A stretch of DNA of 64,000 nt from Dirofilaria immitis (taxonomy: Eukaryota > Nematoda > Chromadorea > Rhabditida > Onchocercidae), in contig JAKNDB010000110.1 in the NCBI GenBank assembly GCA_024305405.1, positions 1,178,001 through 1,242,000 of the forward strand, in the 5' to 3' direction. Shown in pieces: positions 1 through 12,176 of this stretch; within the stretch, counting starts at the first letter, position 1, and each line of letters opens with the position of its first letter. The notes below the pieces were generated by a model, which saw only the letters and a list, made by a program, of their open reading frames with translations, was not told the origin of the DNA and ran no database searches. Both the position numbers and the translations under genes were made by a program.

Positions 1-1028
1 CAAATACTCCACAAAGTCGCAAAAATTTCAAACTTCCAAAAACACCTAAAAACTTTAACAGGATAAAAACGCATGCATAAGCTTTTAATATCGAACAGCT
101 CAATTGAACTAGTTTTTTTTCAAATAAATGATAGAAAAAACATTATAATAAATCTGAATGGAACAAAAGATCACTTTTACTATTGATCACGAGTTGAAAC
201 AATAATAAACATACGATTTGTGCGTAATAACTACTGGTTAAAAATAAATGATAGTTTATAAGTTTAAAGGACGGGAGAAAATATATCTTATATATATTTC
301 TATTTTGTAAATAATTATCGACAGAATCCAATTGGACATCTTATTCAGAGTGGACATGCTAAAGATAAATGGAATAGATACTATCATAGGTACCGGTAGT
401 ATGAACCAGCGAGAACTGAAATGAAAACGAATTTCAAAAAAGATTTGATAGTTAGCAATGTCAATTTCCTTTGCGTAAACTTGTAATAATGTACAGTGTA
501 CAGTCAAATTACTAATTATTGCATGATTTGATTATTGGAACAATGGAAAACATAATGTTGGTAGTTCAGTTAATCCTAAATTTAGAAGTAATACAACTTC
601 CTTTTCCTTTTCTTTTGTATACTGAATATAACACCAAAAAAAAATCTTAAAAGGAAAAACGATTTAATTCAACACAGTATCCATCTTCTTTGGTCATAAA
701 ATAAGAAAAGTGGACTCCATTTTAAATTTTACCAAAAATATTAAGTTAATATTACCGACGAATAATTATTTACAAAACTTTTCCTGAGTGTAAAGTTTAT
801 TCAACAGATTGTATAAGCAAGCATGTTTAAAAATGTTGTGAAGCAGAAGATAAGCCAACAGTATACACACTGAGTAGCTGCTCATAATAATTTTCTCTAC
901 GAAGATAAAAAAATGTATCCTTATATTGCAGTACAAATTTTAGTATCGATAAAGAATATTATTAGTAGATCTTCCAAAACTATTCCTATAATAAACAAGA
1001 TTCTCCGGCTGTTTCTAGATACAAAAAC
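1..1028. other. Left flank, probable downstream part of the HPF1-like gene
   Basis: The stretch is AT-rich and has no long open frame that I trust. On the minus strand a possible third exon of the neighbouring gene starts at about 877, after a TATCTTCGTAG-type acceptor. Its phase matches the end of exon 2, and it reads about 22 polar residues to a stop near 810. I could not match those residues to the HPF1 family. No other supported feature. Confidence 0.3.
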
Positions 1029-1506
1029 TTGCCACAAGGATCGCCATCTTTTCCGGCTAACATTTGAGCATGCTTCCAGAAAATGAAGAATTCGTCGGGA
1101 AATAAGCACAGAAACTTCGTTTGCAGGTCCACTTTTAGGACATCAGATTCGAATGTAACACGTTTCGGTTTGATTTCCCTGACTCTACACGATGGAAAGA
1201 CGATTTTACCTGAAAAAAAAGTTAACTTACGTACTTTATTTAAAGTTGCACGAGTTCCACTTCAATTATTCATTATATCAGCTTCTAAATTTTTGTTATT
1301 TTCAATCATCTTTGGTAAAAAATTGAGCTACTTATTTCGTTTCGTTAAAAATTAAATACAGCACTTTATTCCAGATTTGCTGATTTTTCAGATATAAATC
1401 CAAAGAGAGCACATACATCATCGTCATTACTGCTGCTCTCAGTGACTCGCTTGACCGTATTCTTACGGGGCTGCTTACGTTTCTTATTCATTCCTGCTAC
1501 TTCCAT
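1029..1506 (-). CDS. HPF1: HPF1-like protein (histone PARylation factor 1), 5' exons only
   Basis: Two exons can be read on the minus strand. Exon 1 runs 1506-1431: ATG, then a basic Lys/Arg stretch and a serine run. Exon 2 runs 1209-1029, with acceptor TTTTTTTTCAG; the phases fit (76 + 181 bases). Exon 2 contains FPDEFFIFWKHAQ, close to the LPEDFYxFWxFCE block near the N-terminus of HPF1, preceded by a DLQTKFL segment. HPF1 binds PARP1/PARP2 and completes their active site for serine ADP-ribosylation of histones in the nucleus; that role is family knowledge. The C-terminal catalytic-glutamate region is not visible and should lie at or beyond the left edge. An alternative exon 1 donor, GTATGT at about 1420, would put exon 2 out of frame. 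The family call rests on one motif and is tentative. Confidence 0.4.
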
Positions 1507-4500
1507 GAGCTTAAATTTTTCTTTTTTTTCATAATTAGCGTCACATTAACCAATACCAAAATACTCAGATAGAAAGAGAAGAAGGGACACAAAAATTTTT
1601 ATGCGATTCCTTCATAATGCTAGGGCAAGGAATAAGAAACGAGCGATACGCGTAATTAAAAACGTAAACTATTTTCAAATATGAAACCGCTCGTCCGCCA
1701 TCTTCTTCGTATGGCATACGTCATGCGTCGTATATCATACAAGGATTACACCTATGAAATTTTTATATCCCAGACAGAGATTTATTTGATATGTGAATAC
1801 TTCCACCGCGAATTGCTGCATTAGGTTTATCACGATACACCACAGTTCGTATGAATTTCTACATCATTTTCTTTCATAAGTCGAATCCGCTTTGGTTTTG
1901 AGTTTTAGCAGAATTACTAAAGAATAAGTTATGATTTATTTTTGGATATATTTCTGTTTTCATCAGCTTTTTTCTTTCATGAATTGATTTTTATTCTGAT
2001 TATCAGTACAAACTCCATTAGCACGAAGGAATTAATTCGATTTCAAGCTGTCTCAATTGAAAGAATTTTTGACCTTTTTTAAGCTTAATAAAGTGTGAAA
2101 TCTGTAGCACAAGCGAACCTTCGGCTATCCAGTCATTATGTCCTCCGAATAGCTGATGACAAACACATAGACTGATACATTATTGCTTTACTGAAAAAAA
2201 TAATACATTACGATACATTATTGCTTTACTTAAAAAAAAAAACGGTTCATAATGTTGTTCATCACCATTCTATTCAAATTTTTCATAAGATGGCAAGTGT
2301 GTTGGTATATCAAATATCATGTGACACTAACTGTATCCGGTGTTCAGTGATTATCTTTATCAAACCAGTTTCGATGCTTCGATGCCTTCCTGAGATTTCA
2401 ACATTTTGTTTTAAATATTCCGTACTATTTGTTACTATCTTCGTATATTCATGGTGAACTTTGGAGAAATTTGTTGTTCAAAGAAGGTTTCAGAAATTTC
2501 AAGATAAAAGTAATAATAACGATGATAACCCAAATAACGATAACGATAATGACAACGCTAACACTGGTGACAGTTATAAGAGAATTTTCGTATATACAAA
2601 ATTCTCGCCCATCAATTATTTTAAAAGCATACAATAAATGTGAATGTATTCTCAATATTTCTCTAAGCAATTACTCCATTATTCACATTACAAAATTACA
2701 AATTTGACGGATGACGCAGTTAGAGAGTCTTAATACTATTTGTAAGGATAGATAAATTGTTCTCATATGCTTCAATCAAATCGACGAGTGTGTTAATATT
2801 TAATGATAATGAGCGAAAATTAAATGATCTGAAATTAACCGGATTCTTAATTATCGAATAGTCTATAAAGGAACATTATTCGGTTGACATTTGCAATCTA
2901 TTTTAGTGGAATAATTGAACGACAGTATTTGATACATAATTATGCCAAATCCTGGTATATTAAATTAATGAATGACAGTTTTGATAATTTATTCTATGAA
3001 ATGCTTGTCAAGTTATCAACATTTCGAATATGTTAGTGTGAATCGCGTGACCTTCAACTAAACATTTTTGAAAATGCTAAATTGTTGTGAAATTATTGTT
3101 TGCTAAGTCTTTAAAAAAATTTTTCAATTCATCAAAGCTATTTCTATTCGATTCCTTCAGCTGCATTTTATTGTATGAGATTAATTATTAATAACAAAAG
3201 TATCGATACAAATGATAGAAGTAAGTATTCTGGAACATAGCCATATATTTGAATTATTAACGTCCAGAACTATGCTTCTTAGGTATCGATTTTTCGCATT
3301 ACAAAAATAATATACATCCATTCGCTAAGCTATCAGCAAAGGAATAAACGGATATATCAGCAAATGATCGGGGCAAAGATGAAAGGACGACTTAAAGATA
3401 TGTAACCTCGATATTTTCATTTGGTAAATAACCTTATCATACAATAATGCAGTTGGAAATAAGATTCTATAAATGTAGAGAAGGACAGAGACAAGACAGG
3501 AATTGGAAAGAAATGAGAAGAGAAAGGGAAAGAAAGTGGAAGACGGCAGAAGAGGGAGATAACAATAAACTCGCTGATAATACGAAAGATTAGGAGGGTA
3601 TATGGTATGGTTACAAACGACAAGGGGACGAGGTATCTGGGGTGAAGTGAAATTTGACTAAAGTTTTGTTAATGAGTCAGTCAGTTATAGAAAGATAGGA
3701 GACGAAAGAAAAAGAAGGAAGGCTAAACGAAGGATTGCAGTTTGCTGTATGCTGGGTACGGAAAGGTTTGCTCAACTAGGGAAAAGCGGATATTTCACCT
3801 TATCCGGGAGTGTTGCAGGAGGAAGAGCTGAAGGAAATGGAGGAGAAGAAAGAGGAGGAAGGCGAGTAATAAATATACGACTATGTATGTATCAAAAGAT
3901 TCAACTGGCTCTTCTGTCTGATGTGGTCATTGGTCACGGCCCAATTCAGATTTTTGCCGTACCGTCCGTCACATAATTCCCTTCATTTCATTTGGCCATT
4001 CATTCATTGTAAGGACGATGTGAAGGGTGAAAGAGACGAGAACTTGAAAAGAGGGAGGGAGGAAGGTAAGGGTGAAGGTGGGCGACATATGTATCATCAT
4101 CGCATGATGATGGCATTCCTGCACCTGTATTTCATCTTCCTTCTTTTCATCACCTATTCCTTAACCCCTTCTTCTTCTCCTTCATTCCCCGCCTTTTGTA
4201 GATCCTTCAAAGCACATTCCAACATTTTCCGAAACCTTTTCCCATTTTCTTATCTGAATTCGCCCTTCATTGCATTCTTATTTTCACACGAGTACCACTT
4301 TCAACTTCATGTTTTTGAAGAATCTTCATGTAACGATTGCGATGACGACGATATATTTGCTGATGTATTTATTGCTTTTTCGATGTTATGGTGCTAGCTA
4401 AATTTCTTTTGTTCTCTTTTCGTAAATTCTTAATTCTCAATACGTAGACATTTTTGTTGTTTACTGGTACTTTACTAAGCAAACAATTTTTGTTAATTTG

Positions 4501-6920
4501 AAACGTTTATTTGTTTGATTGATTATTCACTCACTCACTGTTCTTATTCTCAGGGACTAAAATTTGGACAAAATTTGTTTTAATCTAAAAAATGTTCATA
4601 ATTAAAATATTTATTTAATTCAAGAAAGAGAAAACTAATGCTTTCTTCCGATAAATGTTCCAATTTGTTGAGAAATTAAATAGCGATTTTTGTTGGTACT
4701 CACCTTTTCGTTATTTTTTTTTATTCTCCTTTGCTATATTCGTGGTTCAGAAAGTATACATATAATACAATCATCAGTGAGATAACGGATTATTAGGACC
4801 AAATTATTGATTTATTGAGATTATGTAGCAAGCATTATTAGTTTGTAAAGAAAAATGAAAGAGTAGTAGGTAATCTTAATTGCTTATCACAGCTTTATAT
4901 TTTACTAAGATAATATGATTGAAATTAACAAATTTTCATACATTTTATTTAATTTTAGCTAAAAAAGGCGGAGGAAAAATATTTATCGAGATAATAATAG
5001 TAATAATAATAATAATAATAGAGTTCACTCAAATAAAAATTGATAATAATAATGGCAATAATAACGATAATAGCAATAATAACGATATTTTTTGCTCTAT
5101 TTACACATATATAATTCATTCAAAAGATATATTTATAACTTATGCATACGTAAACAAACTTTCTAAAAAGTACTATTTATTTATCTGGTCATCAAATATT
5201 CTCTTCCTTTTTTTCCCCCTTTCCCTGCTTTTTGCCCCTTCTCTTCCCTAATCTATTCCTCGTTTCCCAATCTAAAACTCCCATACTGACAGATTTATTG
5301 ATATGTCATTTTCATTCCTTTTCGAAATTGTTGTACTATACGGCATTCCGCAGAAGTATGCCGTTATTATTCAGCTATTGAAATGAACAATTTCATACTG
5401 AAATACTTTGCTCTTTAGGATTGATATAATCTGTTCATTAGTTATTCAATTAAAAAAATAATAGAAAGAGAGAGAGAGAGAAAAAAGAAATAAAAGAGAG
5501 GAAATTTTTGAATTTTTTTGAAATTTTAAAAATTTTTCCTAAATACCACGCATTTATTTTTCCCCGTCCTGAACAACTGACTGATTGCAATTAGATCGTA
5601 GCGATGAGAAATTATGTCGGCTTAGGTATTTTAATTTTTGTTTTCATTTTTTCTCTTTTTGTTGTTTTGACGTTTTCCTAATAAAAATAGTTGTTTTGAG
5701 ATAAGATGATTTTTGCGAATTTATGAAATTTTCCAAATGAATGCTAAAATTTAATTGTAAAAATTTTTGAAGGAAAAAGAAAAAAGAAAGGAAAACTTTT
5801 TTCCTGAAAAAATTGGAAGGATAATAATTTTTGACAAAGCAATATTTAAACGGTTTTTCAAGTAAATTTAATTTGTTTGTTGCGAGAATCTGTATTGTGA
5901 CATTATACTTGATAGATGGTAATTGTCCGTGTCTCGCAATTGGTCTAATAACTCTGAACTATTTTGAAAATTAGCAGAAATGTTATGCCCATCTTTTCTC
6001 TCTCTTTCTTTCTCTCTCTCTCTCTTCCACCCCTCCCTTATCGTTATTTCATTTCCTCCGCGCAATAATAACTCTTTTGAGAGAAAGCAAATGAGGACTG
6101 CAGTGATTTTTGATGGGATATGAATGAAAAGAGGGAAAGGAAATTTTTTGAAATTTTAATTTCTACTCCTTACTCCTACCAACATCTGCTTATACACTGT
6201 GAAGAGAAGAAAAAAAAATGATTTTAAAATAACTTTGCAACCGATAGTACTAATCATTACCATCCGATTTTGCTATTTGCTGTGAGCTATTATGGAAGAA
6301 AATCCTTGATTATAAGAGATGAGATAGTATGAGGTAACAGAAGAGAAGAGAAGAAAGAAAAGATTTGAAAAAGATACCATACCAACAATGAAGCCTTAAA
6401 GTACCAAAGAAAAATATCGAATGCTAAAGGAAATCAGGAAATCTAAAAAAGAAAAAGAAAGAAAATGATTTGTATGAAAATTCCGAGCAAGCGAAATAGT
6501 ATTATTCTTACGTAAATAAAATAGATAACAAATGGTGATAAGAGATATTGCATATGAATATGTCGTACATCTGGAGTTAGTCGGTAAATAAATACCTTAT
6601 AGTGAAGGTAATCAGAAAATTTGAAAAAGGAATTCACAACATGATAACATTCTGATATAAAAATTCCTAACAAGCTGAAATAACTTTTCCCTACGTAAAT
6701 ATTTTGATATGATAATCCCCAACGCAAATAGCAATAGCTTATAGCCTTTACTCACATAAATGACATAGTAAAAGGTGATGCATTTGAGATTAATCGGGAA
6801 ATCGAATTGCTCTTGGGAATGTAACAATCATCTTGACGATTTTTTTCCATTTTTTTAAAATATTACATTCCAAATACGAAATTATATAAGAATATATGGA
6901 CTTTCAATTGTTATTGTTGA
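1507..6920. other. Non-coding AT-rich stretch with simple repeats
   Basis: No gene is supported here. The stretch has short (TAA)n runs at 4991-5021, a CT-rich run at 5996-6027, a GA run near 5466-5482 and purine-rich segments around 3480-4080. The interval 3740-3980 is somewhat richer in G and C than its surroundings and could be a promoter or untranslated region. Open frames here are short, hydrophobic or low-complexity, and I do not call them genes. Confidence 0.6.
4991..5021. repeat. (TAA)n trinucleotide microsatellite
   Basis: Short, slightly interrupted run of TAA/ATA units, visible directly. Related imperfect units (AATAATGGCAATAATAACG and similar) continue to about 5085. Confidence 0.8.
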
Positions 6921-6928
6921 TATGTGTA

Positions 6929-6961
<33 letters not shown>

Positions 6962-6978
6962 ATGTGTATGTGTATGTA

Positions 6979-7021
<43 letters not shown>

Positions 7022-7074
7022 GTATATGTGTATGTGTATGTGTATGTATATGTGTATGTGTATGTGTATGTATA

Positions 7075-7105
<31 letters not shown>

Positions 7106-7127
7106 GTATATTTATATGTATATGTGT
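6921..7127. repeat. (TGTATG)n microsatellite, about 205 bases
   Basis: An almost pure array of TGTATG hexamers with occasional TATG or TATATG variants that shift the register. All three forward frames stay open through it, giving artefact proteins rich in Tyr-Val, Met-Cys and Cys-Val; these are not genes. Confidence 0.95.
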
Positions 7128-10100
7128 TGTTGAATCATCTTAACCACTCTCTTTCTTCGGCTTTGTTCATTGAGAAGCTTTTTTGCCGGTTTTTCATCGC
7201 TTTTCATAATTTATTTTATCGGTTAAATGAGAGAGAGGTGGAGAGAGAGAGAGAGAGAGAGGCGGGAGGAGAAAAGAAAGGAAGAAAGAGAGGGATACCT
7301 TCTTCACTGTAATATCTGTGCTTTCTATTCTTCTTCCTTTCCGCGATAACCAATATTCTTTCCTTCTGCTTTCCTTTCTCTTCCGCTTTCCCATTTTTTC
7401 GTTTTTTGAAAAAGTGTCAAAAATTTCTGCAAACTTCCGTTGATTTTCAGCAAGTTTCATATCTTATATTTCCTTTTCTTTTTTTTTTTTTTTGTTGTAA
7501 GAGGAAACAAAACAATCAAAAGATAAAAAGGAATTTCAACTTTTAAAAATTCAATTGAAAAAAATCCAACCTTCAAGAATCTCACTTAAAAAAGAATTTT
7601 CTTTGATTAATGTTACTGGTAACGGATTCTAAAAAGTTTTACACTTTTACCCGAATTAATTTTTGAAAAAATCTGAACAATAATCCAAAAATTTGAAATC
7701 CATGCTGTGAATACAATATGCTAACTGTGAAAAAAATTGTTATTAATATTGAAGATTTCACTTGAATTTGAATTACTAGTTGTCTTTTTTCAAAATAATA
7801 AGTTAATTTGATAATTTTGTAATTCTGTGCTACAACTGACGATTAATCGACAGCTCTGTAAATATTTATTTTCACTTTGTAAAACGAAGAAACAAAAATT
7901 GGAATAATTATTGAGCATTGATCAGTACTGAGATTTCAAAATATTGAATTAAATGTATAAATGGTTTATACCAACCATCATAAATCGGATTTTCCGCGAT
8001 AATTATTAAGGACGAGTCAATCCCAGGATATATTATAAATAGATTTTACGATTTATCTGGCTTAGTTCAGGCACATTATTTCATGCTGCAGTCATAATAA
8101 GCCAAGAGAAATAAACTAAGGATATCGAGAAATGCTAAATAGGAATAGTTGGCATAAAATATTTTCCTAATTTCCCGAAAAATTTCTGAGAATTTTGCTT
8201 CGTATTTTTTTCCAATTTTGTTTATGTGATTTATATAAATTGAAGAGAAATGAAATGAAGTTGTTAAGGAAGTGGACAAAAATTCTAAAATTTCGTTTTT
8301 TTGTTCCGCCAACAGCACTGATACTAGCAATACACTCTTTAGTGTAGGAAAGAGAAAAGAAAATGGTTTTAATAAATGAATTTATACTTCAATTAATTTG
8401 ATTAAAAAAATAAGACCTCTTAATTTATGAAATATTTCGAAGTCATCGAATTTTCGTGTTATTAAAAGATGATTGTAATGAATTATTTCAGGAAAATATT
8501 CAGGGTATTATGCAAGTTTTCTGTTAACTTTCCCACTGAAGCTATGCATTTATTCATTCCCAAAATTTGGCCTCTTTTGGATTTCGAATTTTGCTCGCTT
8601 CTAGGAAGATCTCTTTTACTTAAAAAAAGGAGGCAACCAGGCCATTTCACGTGTTAAAACGTTAGAATAGTTTACCGGCAACATTTCTAGAATGATACAT
8701 GAGAGAGAATCATCTGAAAGACGACCGCATGGATTCAGGAATTGATTGCATGTACAAATGCGGTCTCATCTAAATCATTCCAAATGGAACATTAAAAAAA
8801 CAAATAGAGTTGTTAAGCTAATTGAAGTCAATTTTATCTCTTATAAGTCCTTTCCGTCATAAATATTCCCAACCTATGTTGAAATCGCACTTTTATGACA
8901 TTAGGAAAGCTTCTAAATATTCATCCATCGCTTAACACCGTTAATTTAGACTTAATTCACCATTAATCTTACAATCAGAATGCGCATGTTGCTTAATACT
9001 TACATTGAACTAAATTCGTTACTCATTCGATCGTAAACCATCTTGTCCAGGGTCTGAATTCCATTCATATGTCCGGTGTGTAATTTTTAAGTGTTCCAGT
9101 AGGATACACAGTAATGTCATCAGTGCAAGTGAAAATTATGCCATGTCAGATAGTCAGGTCATCCAGTTTTGGTCACAAGATCTCCCGAATTACTGCCGAT
9201 TTTACACCATTTCCTACCATACACATACTGTTTGAATGAAATTTTACATTATTAATTCTCGGCCTTGAAATCTGTCACTTTCATCTGAAATACGTTTTCC
9301 AAAGGAAATGAAACGAATAGCTTTCCATTTTCGAGCAAATTAGTTATTTGACATTTGACTGTGTTTACCGAATCCTTTATCCATATATCTCAATATCAGG
9401 CTGAACTGACCACTCTGTCCATGCATATTTATTCCAAAATTTGGCGAGGAAGAGCAAGGAAAAAAGAAAGTCATAGAGTTATCACATACTCAATTTGGGT
9501 TCTATTCCCAACGGATAGCAATTTTCCTGATTCACTGCGTTAGAATCCTTCTGCTTAACGAAAATTTCTGTCGAAGCTTAATTACTGATCTGTCTACATC
9601 TTGTCAAAAGCATTTTGTTTTTGACAATATTTAATAATCTACGAAGCAATAAACTGGCAAATTGCTTAAATAAATCCTTTTCTTCTGAATGCAATCCGAT
9701 TCCTCTGCCTTTTTTTTGACATACATTTTCTATGCAATTACCTTTGATACTCAAGATCTTGTACATTATTATTACGTTAAAAATTTAGAAAAATACTTGA
9801 CGGATAATCTTTTTAATTTCATAATTCATACAATATAAACGCTGTATTCATAATAACAACAGTTATATTCAGTCGGATGATAATTATGATTAGGGAAAAA
9901 GTGTAGTTATCATTTCTTTATCAATACTGAAATCATATTGCTATTATCTCTTCCTTTTTTCGGTCTATTGGCAAATTTTGAATCTGAGATCTTCCTAGGT
10001 AGTAATTGAATCTTCATCTCTTTTTTTTCCACCAGCTAAAAATATGCAAGTTGAGATGTTCTTCAAATTTGTCCTCACTTTCCATCCTCACCGATCAATG

Positions 10101-10883
10101 CCCGTTCCAAAAATCATTTCACCTCCTTTTTCGCAACTAACCATCAAAATCATCGTGCTTTCCTCTTTTCTTTTCGTCAACCCCTCTTTAAGTTTGGCTA
10201 TTCTTTTTTTTTTTTTATCACGAAGATTTTCCGTCCGATAAATTGTTTTATTTTATAAGTAATATAAAAATTAAATGCGGACAAAAAAAAATTGGAAAAG
10301 TAATAAAGAAGAAGTTACAATAAAATGGATAACTGTCATCTTTTTTTCCTTGAATGTTTTCTATTTTTTCTTCCCTTCCCTTGTTTTTGCTTTTTCTTCT
10401 CTCAACTATCTTCTCATCACTTTCTAATTTTTCTTTTTAAGCCGATCTTATAAAATTGAAAAAAAAGAAATACAAACAAGAAACATGCTTTTCGATATCT
10501 GCAAGAAATAGTCATTTTCAAGTTTGATTAACTAACTTGTCGAATATTGTTGTTATCAGGTTTCGATTATTTGAATTTATTACAATCAACAAATTTTAAG
10601 TAAAAGCTCATTTGTATAGAATGAGTGGGATTTGTAATTTATAAAGTCAACAATATAATGTTCAGCATATAATTCATGATGTTTTAAAATATTTGTAACT
10701 TTAATAATCATGAAGTTAATAAATCATTATATCCTTCTTATTTGTTATTTAACTAACAAACAGTGTAAATATTATATTCTTTTAGCTACTACAAATATAT
10801 GTTATTTACTGCTCAATGTATTGCTTATATCAGTGAAATATTGCATTTTTTTTTTTATCTTTTAAATAGCAAACAATGCTATT
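7128..10883. other. Non-coding AT-rich stretch
   Basis: No gene is supported. A (GA)n run lies at about 7229-7262, and several poly-T and poly-A tracts are scattered through it. Short open frames lack splice context and have random-looking composition. Confidence 0.6.
7229..7262. repeat. (GA)n microsatellite
   Basis: GAGAGAGAG followed by an uninterrupted run of GA units; purine-rich sequence continues to about 7293. Confidence 0.85.
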
Positions 10884-11186
10884 CTAACATTTTGGCAAAT
10901 TATTTGTTAATCGGTTTAATAATACAGCTCCCACGATAATTGCCAAGCAAATAATGAACCAAAGGCTATACACTTCCCATATATGTACAAGGGGAAAAAT
11001 TTGAAGTGAAGAATTGGATGGGTCGTTTAGTGCTATTTGTTGGCAACATATTGCAAGAATGTGTGTAATATGCCTCATACCCGGCACCGAAATCAGGAAT
11101 CGACCCCACCCCACTATTTTTCCCTCCCCGGATGTGTCATCGTCTGTCGGGCGACGATGACGACGACGCTCCCTTTGTGCTTCCAT
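10884..11186 (-). CDS. Possible small single-span membrane protein, unrecognised
   Basis: Open frame of 100 codons on the minus strand in a local island of higher G+C (about 11050-11220). The N-terminal third is very basic (MEAQRERRRHRRP...). A hydrophobic segment at about residues 74-91 (SLWFIICLAIIVGAVLLN) is long enough to span a membrane once, and a short tail follows. I recognise no family. The protein may instead start at an internal Met near residue 36, or be one exon of a larger gene. It may also be a chance open frame, because the opposite strand is open over part of it too. Confidence 0.2.
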   Translation of the reverse strand: MEAQRERRRHRRPTDDDTSGEGKIVGWGRFLISVPGMRHITHILAICCQQIALNDPSNSSLQIFPLVHIWEVYSLWFIICLAIIVGAVLLNRLTNNLPKC

Positions 11187-12176
11187 TTTTCGCGGCCCCG
11201 AGATGTGTTACCGATATGCGGCCTACTGATTTTCACCCATATGCACTACTAATATACTTGCTGAGATTTCCACAAGTTTAAGGTGTTGTTTCTTTTTTCT
11301 TTAAACTGCAAATTATGTTTTAATACGTATTATCATGACTAATGTAATGAAAAAAAAGAAAATTAGCGACAAATCATAGAAAATATCGAATGTTTCTTTG
11401 TAATAAGTATATTTTTTGTTTTAATTTTCATCCAGTTTTTCTTATTCTTTCGCTTTTCTCTTCTCAATTTTCTGATTTATAATTAGCCGAAAATAACAAC
11501 AGAAGATGTGAATTTATGTAACTGTGAAAAACACGTAACGTACGTAGTTGTACTTAACTGAATGACGAATATATATGCGATTAGTTCTGTTTTCCGATGC
11601 TTGATCAAAAATCGAGTTCTAGATCAGAGCCATTCGATCAAGTCGGAAGCAAAGAGACGAATGGTCCAATGGCTAGCACAACGTCAGAGATCTCTTATCT
11701 GCAGGTCCATAATGAGAACATCTATCAGATTAATTATTTCTTTTAAGAAATTACAAATGAAGGTTATCTAAAATCACATGAAAAAAATCTTGGGAAATAC
11801 CCCAAAAATTTGCGAAAACTTGGAAATAGAAGATAAAATATGTAGAAAAAGAAACCTGAATTAAAAAAAAGGAAAAGAAAAAGTAGCCATTATATACCAT
11901 TTCTTTTGGTTCGTCAGAACAAACACGAATTTTTTTATCGATAATTAATTACAAGCTAAGAGAAAACTAAAAGCATGAAGTTTTTCTGGATAAGGTTGAG
12001 AACAAGGCGATATAATTGAAAATTTTCAAATATTGCCCTTTCCAATTTCAGTGTTTAATTATTGTTGATATATCATCATTAATCCATTTTACGGATCGAG
12101 TATGTATACTGATTATTTGTGTAATCTTTAAAGACTATTACGGAGATCTTAGAAACAATCGAAATTGTTCATTCAG
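11187..12176. other. Upstream region or first intron of the myosin gene
   Basis: It ends in the acceptor ATTGTTCATTCAG immediately before the first myosin exon that I can identify. The missing first coding exon, expected to carry only about 5-25 codons, must lie somewhere upstream of 12164. I could not pick it out among several short ATG-plus-donor candidates. Confidence 0.5.

Noticed and set aside
3749..4397. Open frames of 75 and 158 codons in a G+C-richer interval
   Set aside because: The longer one is a low-complexity Phe/Ser/Pro stretch from purine- and pyrimidine-rich DNA, with no recognisable domain.
6896..7312. Tyr-Val and Met-Cys repeat proteins of 69-138 aa
   Set aside because: Three overlapping frames through the TGTATG microsatellite, with no start context or homology.
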